Part shown: positions 16,780 through 25,314 of the stretch, piece by piece
Numbering within the stretch: position 1 is the first letter of the stretch
Layout of the letters: each line of letters starts with the position of its first letter
Assembly: GCA_015075635.1 (NCBI GenBank)
Contig: JABTUA010000001.1
Location: forward strand, 2,046,001-2,110,000
Reading direction: 5' to 3'
DNA from: Polyangiaceae bacterium
GTDB lineage: Bacteria > Myxococcota_A > Polyangia > Polyangiales > Polyangiaceae
DNA: 64,000 nt
Program-made: the position numbers and the translations under genes
Notes under the pieces: model-generated
The model's database searches: none
The model's input: the letters and a program-made list of their open reading frames with translations, nothing else
What the model was told of the DNA's origin: nothing

Positions 16780-17832
16780 TCACCACTGTCCGTCGCGGAC
16801 CATGTGCTTGGCCATCAGGTAGAGCTTCTTCACCACGCCGGGCTCGACGCTGTCGTCGTCCTGGAGCGGAAGCGCGCTCTTGTCCTGATCGAGCTCCTTC
16901 ACGCTCTTCACCTGCTTCAGCGCCGAAGTCCCGCCGAGCGTGGGCAGGTGCTCGTCGTAGAGCTCGAACCAGGGCAGGCCGTGCTTCTTGTACTCCTTGG
17001 CGGTGACCGGCGACTCCGGCGGCCGCTCACCGGTGATCTCGCGCCACAGCTCGCTGTTGACGATGTGCACGAACACACGCGCGCTCCGCTCCAGATCCCA
17101 GCTGTCGATGCCATGCGGATCGGGATAGACCTTCTGCTCCATGCTGCCGCCGGCGGCGAGCCCCATCGAGCCGGCGCCGCGAGCGCGACCGCCCTTCGGC
17201 GCGGAGGAGCTGCGGTACGGGCCGGCGGGCGCGGGTGCGGCGCAGCACGGGGGAGGGGGGCAGGCGCCGAGAGACTCGTACAAGGTCCCCGTCGGAGCGG
17301 GCGGGGTGACCTTGCGGAAGCGACCGGCCTTCGGTGCGTGGACCTTGATCTGGATCCCGCCGAAGCGTTCCTCGCCGGTGACCTGGCCCTCGACGGTGTA
17401 GCCCATGCCGAGGGGCATCGCGATGAACTGCTTGATGCGTCCGTCGCCCACCGCGATGCCGTCGAGCCAAGGTTGCGGCGGCGCGACCAGGTAGTCCTGC
17501 GGAGCTTCGTGCAGGCTCTCGGACCAGCTCTTGCCGGTGAGCGCGCAGACCTTGCCCACGGCGATCTTCACCGCGTGGGGGACCAGGCTGCCGAACGAGA
17601 GCCACATCGCCTCGCGCTGGTACATCGGCAAGAAGACGCCGCCCTGCTCGACCCACTCCGCCGGGACGCGGTCCTTGTAGTCGTCCACGCGACGCACGGG
17701 GAAGGCGCCGAGTCCGGGGGGCAAGGGGTAGGTGCGCCCGTCGTCCGGGATGCGCAGCGTGCGCTGGAAGCGGATGCTGAAATCGTCGCCGAACGACACG
17801 CAGTCGTTCTTCACCTGAACGTCGAGCTTCAT
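16780..17832 (-). CDS. Conserved-looking protein of unknown function
   Basis: A 350-residue protein. The ATG at 17832 is chosen because GAAGGAG lies 9 nt upstream and the protein then begins MKLDVQVKND; the frame is open to 17904. The N-terminal 180 residues have mixed strands and helices with no signal peptide (motifs FSIRFQRTLRIPDD, PMYQREAMWLSF). Residues about 195-240 are a Pro/Cys/Ala-rich insert (CPPPPCCAAPAPAGP). The C-terminal 120 residues are charged (WDLERSARVFVHIVNS, KEYKKHGLPWFELYDEHLP). It looks like an intact, soluble, cytoplasmic protein, but I do not recognise the family. It is divergent from the sigma factor gene and convergent with lhr. Confidence 0.7.
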   Translation of the reverse strand: MKLDVQVKNDCVSFGDDFSIRFQRTLRIPDDGRTYPLPPGLGAFPVRRVDDYKDRVPAEWVEQGGVFLPMYQREAMWLSFGSLVPHAVKIAVGKVCALTGKSWSESLHEAPQDYLVAPPQPWLDGIAVGDGRIKQFIAMPLGMGYTVEGQVTGEERFGGIQIKVHAPKAGRFRKVTPPAPTGTLYESLGACPPPPCCAAPAPAGPYRSSSAPKGGRARGAGSMGLAAGGSMEQKVYPDPHGIDSWDLERSARVFVHIVNSELWREITGERPPESPVTAKEYKKHGLPWFELYDEHLPTLGGTSALKQVKSVKELDQDKSALPLQDDDSVEPGVVKKLYLMAKHMVRDGQW

Positions 17833-17972
17833 CTTCGTGTCTCCTTCACGAGGGCCTTCGTGGCCTCTCCCGAGAACCGACGGGCCCCGCCCCCAGCCCG
17901 TCACCGGGGTTCCCCGTCATTCGCGCAAGTGCTCGAAATCGCAGCGCGCGGTCGGGGCGAATCGCGCGGGGT

Positions 17973-18956
17973 GTGACAGATCCGGCGCTCCGTCGTCTAG
18001 TGCTCTCCGTGGACGCCCCGGCGCCGGCCCGAGAGTTCTCTCTTCTGCTCGCAGAGGGCGATTTGCGCCGCGCCGGCGAGTGGCTGGTGGCGCGCTACGC
18101 CCGAGACGTGATCGGTCTTTGCCGCAGCATGGTGCGTGAGCGCGAGCTGGCGGAAGACTTGGCGCAGGACGTGTTCGCCCAGGCGTTCACGAACATTCGG
18201 GGTTACCGCGCCGAGGCGGCGCCGCGCACCTGGCTGCTCAGCATCGCCCGCAACCGCTGCATCGATCACCTGCGGCGCACCCAGCGCGAGCCCTGGGACG
18301 ACGCCGACGAGTCGAACGAGCCGGATCTGTTCTCCGACGACGCACCGCTGCCGGCGGAGCTGCTCGGCCGGCGCGGCGACGTGGATGCCGCCCTGGGCGA
18401 GCTCGGAGAGAACGAGCGCGCGCTGGTCGTGCTGCGCTTCGCTCACGGGCTCGAGTACCCGGAGCTCGCCAGCGTTTTCGGACTGCGCGAAGGCACGGTG
18501 CGCATGCGCCTGTCGCGCGCGCTCACCAAGATGCGCGAGCGGCTCGAGCAGCGCGAGCTCGGCGAAGCGGCCCCAGCGCCGCGCGCGTCGTTGCCCGAAG
18601 GCGCGGCACGCCCGCGCGCCCCCGCGCACATCCCGCCGGCGTCCGCGGCCCCGCGCCCGCGCTCGCGGCGCCCCCGCGCCGATGCGCCACCGCCGCGCGG
18701 AGCGCCGCCGCCCGCGCCCGGTGCGCCCTACCCGACCGGCGCGCCGCCGCCGCCGCCGTTGGCGGGAGCTCCCGCGCGCAGCGCGGCGAAGGCTGGCGGC
18801 TTCATCGGTCGCGTGCGCGACTTCTTCGCCGGGCCGGCCCTGGAGATCGCCGCGCCGCCGACGGCGTTCGCCGCAGCGCTGGGCGCGAGCGACGCCGAGC
18901 CGAGCGAGCGCTTCGTGAACAGGATCCGGGAGATGATCGGTGACCTGCCGGGCTGA
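17973..18956 (+). CDS. ECF-type RNA polymerase sigma factor with long C-terminal tail
   Basis: A 327-residue extracytoplasmic-function sigma factor starting at GTG 17973. Region 2 (residues about 40-100) has the core-binding and -10-reading segment AEDLAQDVFAQAF..PRTWLLSIARNRCIDHLRR. Region 4 (about 140-190) has ALGELGENERALVVLRF and the helix-turn-helix EGTVRMRLSRALTKMRERL. The usual protein would end near residue 195. Here about 130 more residues follow, first Pro/Arg/Ala-rich and then a short hydrophobic/helical end (SERFVNRIREMIGDLPG). No anti-sigma gene is adjacent, so the tail may carry the regulation. The downstream DNA is a satellite array, and the upstream gene is divergent. Confidence 0.88.
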   Translation: MTDPALRRLVLSVDAPAPAREFSLLLAEGDLRRAGEWLVARYARDVIGLCRSMVRERELAEDLAQDVFAQAFTNIRGYRAEAAPRTWLLSIARNRCIDHLRRTQREPWDDADESNEPDLFSDDAPLPAELLGRRGDVDAALGELGENERALVVLRFAHGLEYPELASVFGLREGTVRMRLSRALTKMRERLEQRELGEAAPAPRASLPEGAARPRAPAHIPPASAAPRPRSRRPRADAPPPRGAPPPAPGAPYPTGAPPPPPLAGAPARSAAKAGGFIGRVRDFFAGPALEIAAPPTAFAAALGASDAEPSERFVNRIREMIGDLPG

Positions 18957-19016
18957 CCGACTTTCAGGGAGCGATTGCGCCTCCATCTGACCGCGCAACC
19001 AGAAGAGTGAGGCCCG

Positions 19017-20700
19017 GTGTGCACGGGGGGGCCGCGCGAGCGAAGTGTGCGGTTGAGCGTGCGGTTCGGCGTGCGGTTCGGCGTGCGGTTGAGCGTGCGG
19101 TTGAGCGTGCGGTTCGGCCCGCGGGGGAGAGGCTTGCGGGAGCGAAGTGCGCGCTGGGTGTGCACGGGGGGGCCGCGCGAGCGAAGTGTGCGGTTGAGCG
19201 TGCGGTTCGGCGTGCGGTTCGGCCCGCGGGGGAGAGGCTTGCGAGAGCGAAACGCGCGCTCGGTGTTCACGGGGGAGTCGCGCGGGAGCGAAGTGCGCGC
19301 TGGGTGTGCACGGGGGGCCCGCGCGAGCGAAGTGTGCGGTTGAACGTGCGGTTCGGCGTGCGGTTCGGCGTGCGGTTGAGCGTGCGGTTCGGCGTGCGGT
19401 TCGGCCCGCGGGGGAGAGGCTTGCGAGAGCGAAACGCGCGCTCGGTGTTCACGGGGGAGTCGCGCGGGAGCGAAGTGCGCGCTGGGTGTGCACGGGGGGG
19501 CCGCGCGAGCGAAGTGTGCGGTTGAGCGTGCGGTTCGGCGTGCGGTTCGGCCCGCGGGGGAGAGGCTTGCGAGAGCGAAACGCGCGCTCGGTGTTCACGG
19601 GGGAGTCGCGCGGGAGCGAAGTGCGCGCTGGGTGTGCACGGGGGGCCCGCGCGAGCGAAGTGTGCGGTTGAGCGTGCGGTTCGGCGTGCGGTTCGGCGTG
19701 CGGTTCGGCGTGCGGTTGAGCGTGCGGTTCGGCGTGCGGTTCGGCGTGCGGTTCGGCGTGCGGTTCGGCGTGCGGTTGAGCGTGCGGTTCGGCGTGCGGT
19801 TCGGCCCGCGGGGGAGAGGCTTGCGAGAGCGAAACGCGCGCTCGGTGTTCACGGGGGAGTCGCGCGGGAGCGAAGTGCGCGCTGGGTGTGCTCGGGGGGG
19901 CCGCGCGAGCGAAGTGTGCGGTTGAGCGTGCGGTTCGGCGTGCGGTTCGGCGTGCGGTTCGGCGTGCGGTTCGGCGTGCGGTTCGGCCCGCGGGGGAGAG
20001 GCTTGCGAGAGCGAAACGCGCGCTCGGTGTTCACGGGGGAGTCGCGCGGGAGCGAAGTGCGCGCTGGGTGTGCACGGGGGGCCCGCGCGAGCGAAGTGTG
20101 CGGTTGAGCGTGCGGTTCGGCGTGCGGTTCGGCGTGCGGTTCGGCCCGCGGGGGAGAGGCTTGCGAGAGCGAAACGCGCGCTCGGTGTTCACGGGGGAGT
20201 CGCGCGGGAGCGAAGTGCGCGCTGGGTGTGCACGGGGGGCCCGCGCGAGCGAAGTGTGCGGTTGAGCGTGCGGTTCGGCGTGCGGTTCGGCGTGCGGTTC
20301 GGCGTGCGGTTCGGCGTGCGGTTCGGCGTGCGGTTCGGCGTGCGGTTCGGCGTGCGGTTCGGCGTGCGGTTCGGCGTGCGGTTCGGCGTGCGGTTCGGCG
20401 TGCGGTTCGGCGTGCGGTTCGGCCCGCGGGGGAGAGGCTTGCGAGAGCGAAACGCGCGCTCGGTGTTCACGGGGGAGTCGCGCGGGAGCGAAGTGCGCGC
20501 TGGGTGTGCACGGGGGGCCCGCGCGAGCGAAGTGTGCGGTTGAGCGTGCGGCTCGGCCCGCGGGGGAGAGGCTGGCGAGAGCGAAGTGTGCGGTTCGGCG
20601 TGCGGTTCGGCGTGCGGTTCGGCGTGCGGTTCGGCGTGCGGTTCGGCGTGCGGTTCGGCGTGCGGTTCGGCGTGCGGTTCGGCGTGCGGTTCGGCGTGCG
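19017..20700. repeat. Composite satellite: nine blocks built on a 12-bp unit
   Basis: Nine blocks start with gtgtgcacgggggg (one has a ctc variant) at 19017, 19158, 19304, 19486, 19632, 19886, 20068, 20226 and 20504. From block 2 on, the spacings are 146, 182, 146, 254, 182, 158 and 278 bp, that is 146 + 12n with n = 0, 3, 0, 9, 3, 1 and 11. Each block has the lead gcgcgagcgaagtgtgcggt, a variable run of tgcggttcggcg units, and a conserved tail (cccgcgggggagaggcttgc and gtgttcacgggggagtcgcg). Since 146 is not a multiple of 3, the frame shifts between blocks, so this is not one protein gene. It fills the space between the sigma factor and the XRE gene. Confidence 0.95.
20269..20423. repeat. 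Longest uninterrupted run of the 12-bp unit (13 copies)
   Basis: Thirteen consecutive copies of tgcggttcggcg (the last truncated) with no visible mismatch. It is the core of block 8 of the satellite, and its homogeneity suggests recent slippage or unequal crossing-over. A second run of nine copies, 20589-20700, ends the array and abuts the XRE gene end. Confidence 0.95.
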
Positions 20701-20715
20701 GGGGAGCCCTTTGAG

Positions 20716-21270
20716 CTACCGTCCCGGCTTCAAGAGCACCACCGAGTAGCCGATGGCCGCCTTGCTTCCGGGGTTCGCGTAGGAGTGCTTCTGGTCGCCC
20801 CGGAAGACCGCGACGTCGCCGGGCGCGAGCCGCAGAGTCTCGCCGCTGGCCGTCAGGTCGAGCTCACCACTCTCGCAGGTCAGGTACTCGCGGGTCCCGG
20901 GCGTGTGGGGCACGCCGCTGAGGCGCGCGCCGGCGGGCAGCTCCAGCCGCTCGATCTGGGTGTTGGGCAGGTTGTCGGGTAGGAGCGAGCGCACGAGGAC
21001 GCGGCCCCGCGTTCGGCTCGGCAGCGTACCCTTCGGGTAGAGCGCCACGTCCGCGCGCGGCGCGGCGACCAGCTCCTCGAGCGGGACCTCGAGGGCGGCG
21101 GCGACGCCGTGCAGCACGGCCAGGGTGGGGTTGGCGAGGCCCGACTCCAAGTTCGCCCAGGTCGCGCGAGGCAAGCCGGCGAGCTTCGAGACCTGCGCCT
21201 GGGTCATGCCGCGGGCCTGGCGCAGCTGCTTCACGTTCTCGGCCAGCCGGGAGGCCAGGTCGTCGCCCAT
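20716..21270 (-). CDS. XRE-family transcriptional regulator with cupin domain
   Basis: A 184-residue regulator. The N-terminal helix-turn-helix of about residues 8-65 has the XRE pattern (KQLRQARGMTQAQVSKLAG..RATWANLESGLANPTL). The C-terminal cupin barrel (about 95-184) has HTPGTREYLTCESGELDL and GDQKHSYAN, where a small effector usually binds. The ATG at 21270 begins MGDDLASRL; a TTG at 21288 would overlap the palindrome. A perfect 16-bp palindrome lies just upstream, between this gene and the divergent SDR gene, so it probably represses itself and may control the SDR operon. The ligand is unknown. The end of the gene borders the satellite array. Confidence 0.9.
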   Translation of the reverse strand: MGDDLASRLAENVKQLRQARGMTQAQVSKLAGLPRATWANLESGLANPTLAVLHGVAAALEVPLEELVAAPRADVALYPKGTLPSRTRGRVLVRSLLPDNLPNTQIERLELPAGARLSGVPHTPGTREYLTCESGELDLTASGETLRLAPGDVAVFRGDQKHSYANPGSKAAIGYSVVLLKPGR

Positions 21271-21282
21271 CGCGGAGCATTC

Positions 21283-21298
21283 TGCCAATGCATTGGCA
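21283..21298. promoter_or_regulatory. Perfect 16-bp palindrome, likely operator
   Basis: TGCCAATGCATTGGCA is fully self-complementary. It sits 12 bp before the XRE-cupin start and 55 bp before the SDR start, in the divergent promoter region. Size and position fit an autoregulatory operator for the XRE-cupin dimer. Confidence 0.65.
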
Positions 21299-21353
21299 AG
21301 AGTGACAGCAGAATCTCAGGGCCGCCCCAGACTGGGAGCCAGGAGGTAGGTCC

Positions 21354-22058
21354 ATGGTGCTCGAAGGCAAGGCAGTGCTGATCACGGGGGCGAGCCGCGG
21401 GTTGGGCGCGGCGCTGGCGCGGGGCTTCGCCAAGCGCGGGGCGCGGGTGGTGGCGGTGGCGCGGGGCGAGGCGGAGCTCGACCAGGTCGTCGCGGGGATC
21501 CGTGCCGAGGGCGGCGAGGCCCACGCGCTTCCGGCGGACGTCGCCGACAAGCACGCGATCTACCCGCTCGCGGGCGCGGCCCAAGCGCTGGTCGGACCCA
21601 TCGACGTGCTGATCCACAACGCCAGCACCCTCGGGCCGACCCCGCTCAGGCACTTGCTGGACACCGACTGCGAAGACTTCGAGCGCGTGCTGGGCGTGAA
21701 CCTGCTCGGGCCGTTCCGTTTGACCAAGGCCGTCGCCGGCGCGATGGCGGTGCGCGGGGAGGGGCTGGTGGTGCACGTGAGCTCCGACGCGGCCGTCGGC
21801 GCCTACGAGGGCTGGGGCGCGTATTCGGTGTCGAAGGCTGCGCTCGATCACCTGAGCCGGCTGTTCGCGGTGGAGCTCGGCGAGCTGGGGGTGCGCTTCG
21901 TGAGCATCGATCCCGGCGAGATGGACACGGAGATGCACGCCGCCGCTCTGCCCGACGCGGATCGCGCCGCGCTCGCGCGGCCGGAGGCGGTCGCCGAGCG
22001 TGTTCTGAGCTTGCTCGGACGGGCCCCGGCGAATGGCGCGCGTTTGGAGGTCGCATGA
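21354..22058 (+). CDS. SDR-family NAD(P)-dependent oxidoreductase
   Basis: A 234-residue classical short-chain dehydrogenase/reductase. The cofactor loop TGASRGLG is at residues 11-18, HNAS replaces the usual NNAG, and the catalytic Ser-Tyr-Lys set is present (HVSSDAAVG, then YSVSKAALDH). The C-terminal segment VSIDPGEMDTEMH fits the substrate-lid region. A strong AGGAGGT lies 6 nt before the ATG. The substrate is not identifiable. It is the first gene of a run in which the next gene overlaps its stop (ATGA at 22055), and it is divergent from the XRE-cupin regulator. Confidence 0.9.
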   Translation: MVLEGKAVLITGASRGLGAALARGFAKRGARVVAVARGEAELDQVVAGIRAEGGEAHALPADVADKHAIYPLAGAAQALVGPIDVLIHNASTLGPTPLRHLLDTDCEDFERVLGVNLLGPFRLTKAVAGAMAVRGEGLVVHVSSDAAVGAYEGWGAYSVSKAALDHLSRLFAVELGELGVRFVSIDPGEMDTEMHAAALPDADRAALARPEAVAERVLSLLGRAPANGARLEVA

Positions 22059-23068
22059 GGCCCGCAACCTGGCCGCGCTCGTCGCCAGAGGCCGAGCGTC
22101 TCCTGGTCGTGGATCCACTCCGTGACACGCGCCTCGGCGAGCTGCGGTCGCTGCTCGGTCCCGGCGACGTCCTGGTGCTGAACGACGCCGCGACGCTGCC
22201 GGCAGCGCTACGCGGCGTGACGGCGCGTGGCGAGCGACTCGAGGCCCGCCTCACGGGTCTCGACGGCTCCCGCGCCCTGGCGGTGGTGTTCGGGGCCGGC
22301 AGCTGGCGCACGCCGACCGAGCGGCGAAGCCCCGCGCCGGTCCTCGCGCCCGGCGATCGCCTCGACTTCGCTGCGCTCTCGGCGCGGGTGGAGCAGGTCG
22401 AGAGCGAGCGCCTGGTCCGGCTGCGCTTCGCGGAAGAGGGCGCAGCGCTCTACCGCGGCCTGTACTCGAGCGGGCGCCCCGTGCAGTACTCGTATCTGGT
22501 CGGCGACTTGGCCCTCTGGCACGTGCAGAGTCGCTTCGCCGCGCGGCCCTGGGCCGTCGAGATGCCCAGCGCCGGCCGGCCGCTCTCCTTCGGGATCCTC
22601 AGCGGGCTCGCGCGCCGCGGCGTCCGCCTCGCCACGCTGACCCACGCCGCGGGGCTGTCGTCGACGGGGTCGGAGGCGCTCGACGGGTCGCTGCCGCTGC
22701 CGGAGCGCTACGAGATCCCGGCGCGGACGCTCGCGCTCGTGCGCGGGGCGGGGCGGCTGATCGCGGTCGGGACCAGCGTGGTGCGCGCGCTCGAGGCCTC
22801 GTTCGCGGAGCACGGCGCGCTCCGAGCGGGGCCGGGGATCGCGCGGCTGCGACTGGACCGGAGCCACGTCCCGCGCGTGGTGACCGGGCTCCTGACCGGC
22901 GTCCACGAGCCCGGGACCAGCCACTTCGAGCTGCTCGAGGCCTTCGCTCCCAGGGCGCTGCTCGAGCAGGCGTTCGCCCACTCGGAGCGCGCGGGCTACT
23001 TGGCGCACGAGCTCGGGGACTCGTGGCTGCTCCTGCCGCCGAGCCGCTCCGACGCCCGCGCGGCGTGA
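22055..23068 (+). CDS. QueA-like SAM:tRNA ribosyltransferase-isomerase family protein
   Basis: A 337-residue protein of the QueA family. QueA transfers and rearranges the ribosyl part of S-adenosylmethionine to make epoxyqueuosine in tRNA. Recognisable pieces are GDVLVLNDAATLPAAL near the N-terminus, SSGRPVQYSYL, LALWHVQSRFAARPWAVEMP and GRPLSFGIL, and the C-terminal VGTSVVRALE and GLLTGVHEPGTSHFELLEAF. The pairing of RPVQYSYL with the AARPWAVEMPSAGRPL segment fits the divergent QueA-like branch rather than canonical QueA, so the substrate may differ. It overlaps the SDR gene by 4 nt, so co-translation is likely. Confidence 0.85.
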   Translation: MRPATWPRSSPEAERLLVVDPLRDTRLGELRSLLGPGDVLVLNDAATLPAALRGVTARGERLEARLTGLDGSRALAVVFGAGSWRTPTERRSPAPVLAPGDRLDFAALSARVEQVESERLVRLRFAEEGAALYRGLYSSGRPVQYSYLVGDLALWHVQSRFAARPWAVEMPSAGRPLSFGILSGLARRGVRLATLTHAAGLSSTGSEALDGSLPLPERYEIPARTLALVRGAGRLIAVGTSVVRALEASFAEHGALRAGPGIARLRLDRSHVPRVVTGLLTGVHEPGTSHFELLEAFAPRALLEQAFAHSERAGYLAHELGDSWLLLPPSRSDARAA

Positions 23069-23089
23069 GTGATACGCTGCGGCCGAGCG

Positions 23090-24412
23090 ATGGAAATCAT
23101 CGTCACGCACGACATGGCGGACTTCGACGCGCTGGCGGCCACGGTCGCCGCGCAGAAGCTCCATCCGGGCGCCGTGATCGTCCTCGGCAGGCGTCTGGGC
23201 CGGGAGGTCCGCGACTATCTGTCGCTGCACGACGACCGCATCGCGACCTCGTTCTACACCGATCTCGACCCCGAGAGCGTAGAGCACCTGATCGTCGTGG
23301 ACGTCCGCAAGAAGAGCCGGCTCGGCGACTTTTCCCGCGTGATCGAGCGCGCCGAGCGGGGTGAGGTCAGGGTCACCGTGTACGACCATCACCCCGCGGC
23401 GGACGACGACCTCCGGGCCGATCGCGTGGTGGTCGAGCCCGTGGGCTCGGCGACGACGCTGCTGGTCGAGCTGATGGACGAGCAGGGCGTGCAACTCGAC
23501 GAGGTGGAGGCGACGCTGCTCTCGCTCGGCATCCACGCCGACACTGGCTCGCTCACCTACTCCGGCACGACGGCGCGGGACGCCCGGGCGCTCGCGCGGC
23601 TGCTCGAGCAAGGCGCGCGTTTGCCGGTGATGAGCCGCTATCTCAGACCCGCGTTCTCCGTGGAGCAGCGGGCGCTGCTCGCCGATCTGCTCGGCGCGCT
23701 CGAGGCCGAGCGCGTCGGGCACCTGGAGATCGCCTTCGTGCACCGGGATCTGGCTCGGGCAGTGGACGGCTTCGCCGAGGTGATCACCGAGCTCACCAAC
23801 CTGTCGGGCCACGCCGCGGTGTTCGCGGTGTTCGGGGTGGGGGACAAGCGGGTGCAGGTCGTGGCGCGCTCGCGCTCGCCGCTGGTGGACGCTGGCGCTC
23901 GGGTCTCGGAGGTCGGCGGCGGAGGCCATCCGGGGGCTGCCTCCGGCATGCTGAGGCGCGGGGACTCGCTGGCGGTGCTGGAGGAGCTGCGCCAGAGCGT
24001 GCGCGCCCACCCGCCGAAGGCGCGTCGGGTCGCGGAGCTGATGTCGAGCCCTGTGCGCACGGTGCCGCCGTCGCTGCCCTTCCACGAGGTCGCCCGCTCC
24101 CTCGCCACCTGGCGTCACACGGGCGTCCCGGTGGTCCGCGACGGAACGCTGGTGGGGATCGTGTCGCGCCGCGACGTGGAGCGCGCCGAGCGCGACGGCA
24201 GGTTGAACCTGCCGGTGTCGAGCTCCATGAGCCACGCGCTCCATACCATCGACGCCGAAGCGGCGCCGGAGCGCGCGCTCGAGCTGATGCAGGAGCACGA
24301 CGTGGGGCGGCTCCCGGTCTTGAGAGATGGCCAGCTCGTCGGCATCGTCACCCGCTCCGATCTCAGGCGCATGTTGTACGGCGAGGACTCGCGGCCTATC
24401 CTGCCGGGGTGA
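23090..24412 (+). CDS. DHH-family phosphoesterase with tandem CBS domains
   Basis: A 440-residue protein; the ATG at 23090 is chosen because it begins MEIIVTHDMADFDALAA, the usual N-terminus (an in-frame GTG lies at 23069). Residues 1-175 form the DHH domain with metal-binding motifs THDMADFD and YDHH. About 200-305 is DHHA1 with GGGGHPGAAS. Two CBS domains follow (about 312-370 and 375-435), which usually sense adenosine nucleotides. This layout normally precedes a poly(A)-polymerase/CCA-adding head domain in one long protein, and here it stops after the second CBS. A nucleotide-regulated phosphodiesterase or nano-RNase activity is the likely role. Confidence 0.9.
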   Translation: MEIIVTHDMADFDALAATVAAQKLHPGAVIVLGRRLGREVRDYLSLHDDRIATSFYTDLDPESVEHLIVVDVRKKSRLGDFSRVIERAERGEVRVTVYDHHPAADDDLRADRVVVEPVGSATTLLVELMDEQGVQLDEVEATLLSLGIHADTGSLTYSGTTARDARALARLLEQGARLPVMSRYLRPAFSVEQRALLADLLGALEAERVGHLEIAFVHRDLARAVDGFAEVITELTNLSGHAAVFAVFGVGDKRVQVVARSRSPLVDAGARVSEVGGGGHPGAASGMLRRGDSLAVLEELRQSVRAHPPKARRVAELMSSPVRTVPPSLPFHEVARSLATWRHTGVPVVRDGTLVGIVSRRDVERAERDGRLNLPVSSSMSHALHTIDAEAAPERALELMQEHDVGRLPVLRDGQLVGIVTRSDLRRMLYGEDSRPILPG

Positions 24413-25314
24413 CCACGCCGTCGGATCTCCCGCCTTCTCGCCGCGCGCCGCAGTCGCTCGCCAGCATGCAGGTCGACGTGACCACGCGCATGGGCGCGCT
24501 GCACCCGGCGACGGCCACGGGCTTGCCCATCCTGGATCGCATGCTGGCCGGCGGGCTCCGCACCGGGACGCTGTTCGCCATCGCGGGGCAGCCGGGCGTG
24601 GGCAAGACGGCCTTCGCGCTCCTGGTGGCGTACATGGCGGCGCGGGCCCGGGCCGCCACCGTGTTCGCGAGCCCCGTGCTCGACGAGACGGAGGTCGTGG
24701 CCCGGCTCGCCACCCGGGCCTTGCACCGGGATCACCCGGACAGCAAGGTGAGCTACGGCGCCCTCTGGACCGGCCAGGCCTGGCAGGACGAGGCCACGCA
24801 CGGCGCGGTGAGCGCGGCGGTGGAGACGGTGGTGAAGAAGGTGGGCAGCATGTTCCACGTCCACCGCAGCGAGCCCTTCGAGGCCACGGCCTCGATCGCC
24901 GCGGTCGCCGCGCAGCTCTGGGCGCGCCACGAGCGCGTGGTGCTGGTGCTCGACGGCATCGAGGCCTTCAGCGCATCGGTGGGCGGCGACGCGACGCGCG
25001 CCGGACATGCGAACTCCAGCCTGGAGAACCGCGTGAGCGAGGTCGCGCTCGAGCTCCGCCGCATCGCCGAGGGCGGTTGCGCCGTGCTGGTCACCGCTCA
25101 GGCTCGGCACATGGAGCTGGTGGCGCCGGCAGCCACCATCAGCGCCGAGCTCCGCGGCGTGGATACCTCGGGGTCGCCGCTGAACGAGCGCCAGCTCACG
25201 CTCGGCGCGCGTCCGGTCGAGCTGGTGGTGAAGAAGAACCACACCGGTCCGACGGGAATCGTGCCGCTGCGCTTCGTCGCCGGCGCTGCGACGTTCGAAG
25301 AGCGCGCCCCGTGA
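24409..25314 (+). CDS. RecA/DnaB-like P-loop ATPase
   Basis: A 301-residue RecA-fold ATPase, closest in motif order to the DnaB helicase C-terminal domain and KaiC-like proteins. The specificity loop TGLPILDRMLAGGL precedes Walker A GQPGVGKT (about residues 62-69). Walker B is VVLVLDGIE, and a sensor-like VLVTAQARHM follows. No primase-binding or DNA-binding domain is attached, so it is a stand-alone motor or switch. The GTG start overlaps the stop of the DHH-CBS gene (GTGA). Its partner and substrate are unknown; co-transcription with a DHH phosphoesterase hints at nucleic-acid or nucleotide metabolism. Confidence 0.8.
   Translation: MTTPSDLPPSRRAPQSLASMQVDVTTRMGALHPATATGLPILDRMLAGGLRTGTLFAIAGQPGVGKTAFALLVAYMAARARAATVFASPVLDETEVVARLATRALHRDHPDSKVSYGALWTGQAWQDEATHGAVSAAVETVVKKVGSMFHVHRSEPFEATASIAAVAAQLWARHERVVLVLDGIEAFSASVGGDATRAGHANSSLENRVSEVALELRRIAEGGCAVLVTAQARHMELVAPAATISAELRGVDTSGSPLNERQLTLGARPVELVVKKNHTGPTGIVPLRFVAGAATFEERAP

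Noticed and set aside
19017..20700. CRISPR array
   Set aside because: Repeats are 12 bp with no unique spacers, and no cas genes are near.
19017..20749. Open frames of VRFG or RTPN repeats and MHGGPARAKC-type proteins across the satellite
   Set aside because: The 12-bp unit keeps three frames open on each strand, but 146-bp spacing shifts the frame and stops break every block; no ribosome-binding site or conserved domain.
22208..24298. A 696-codon minus-strand frame
   Set aside because: Antisense of the QueA-like and DHH-CBS genes, with shadow composition.
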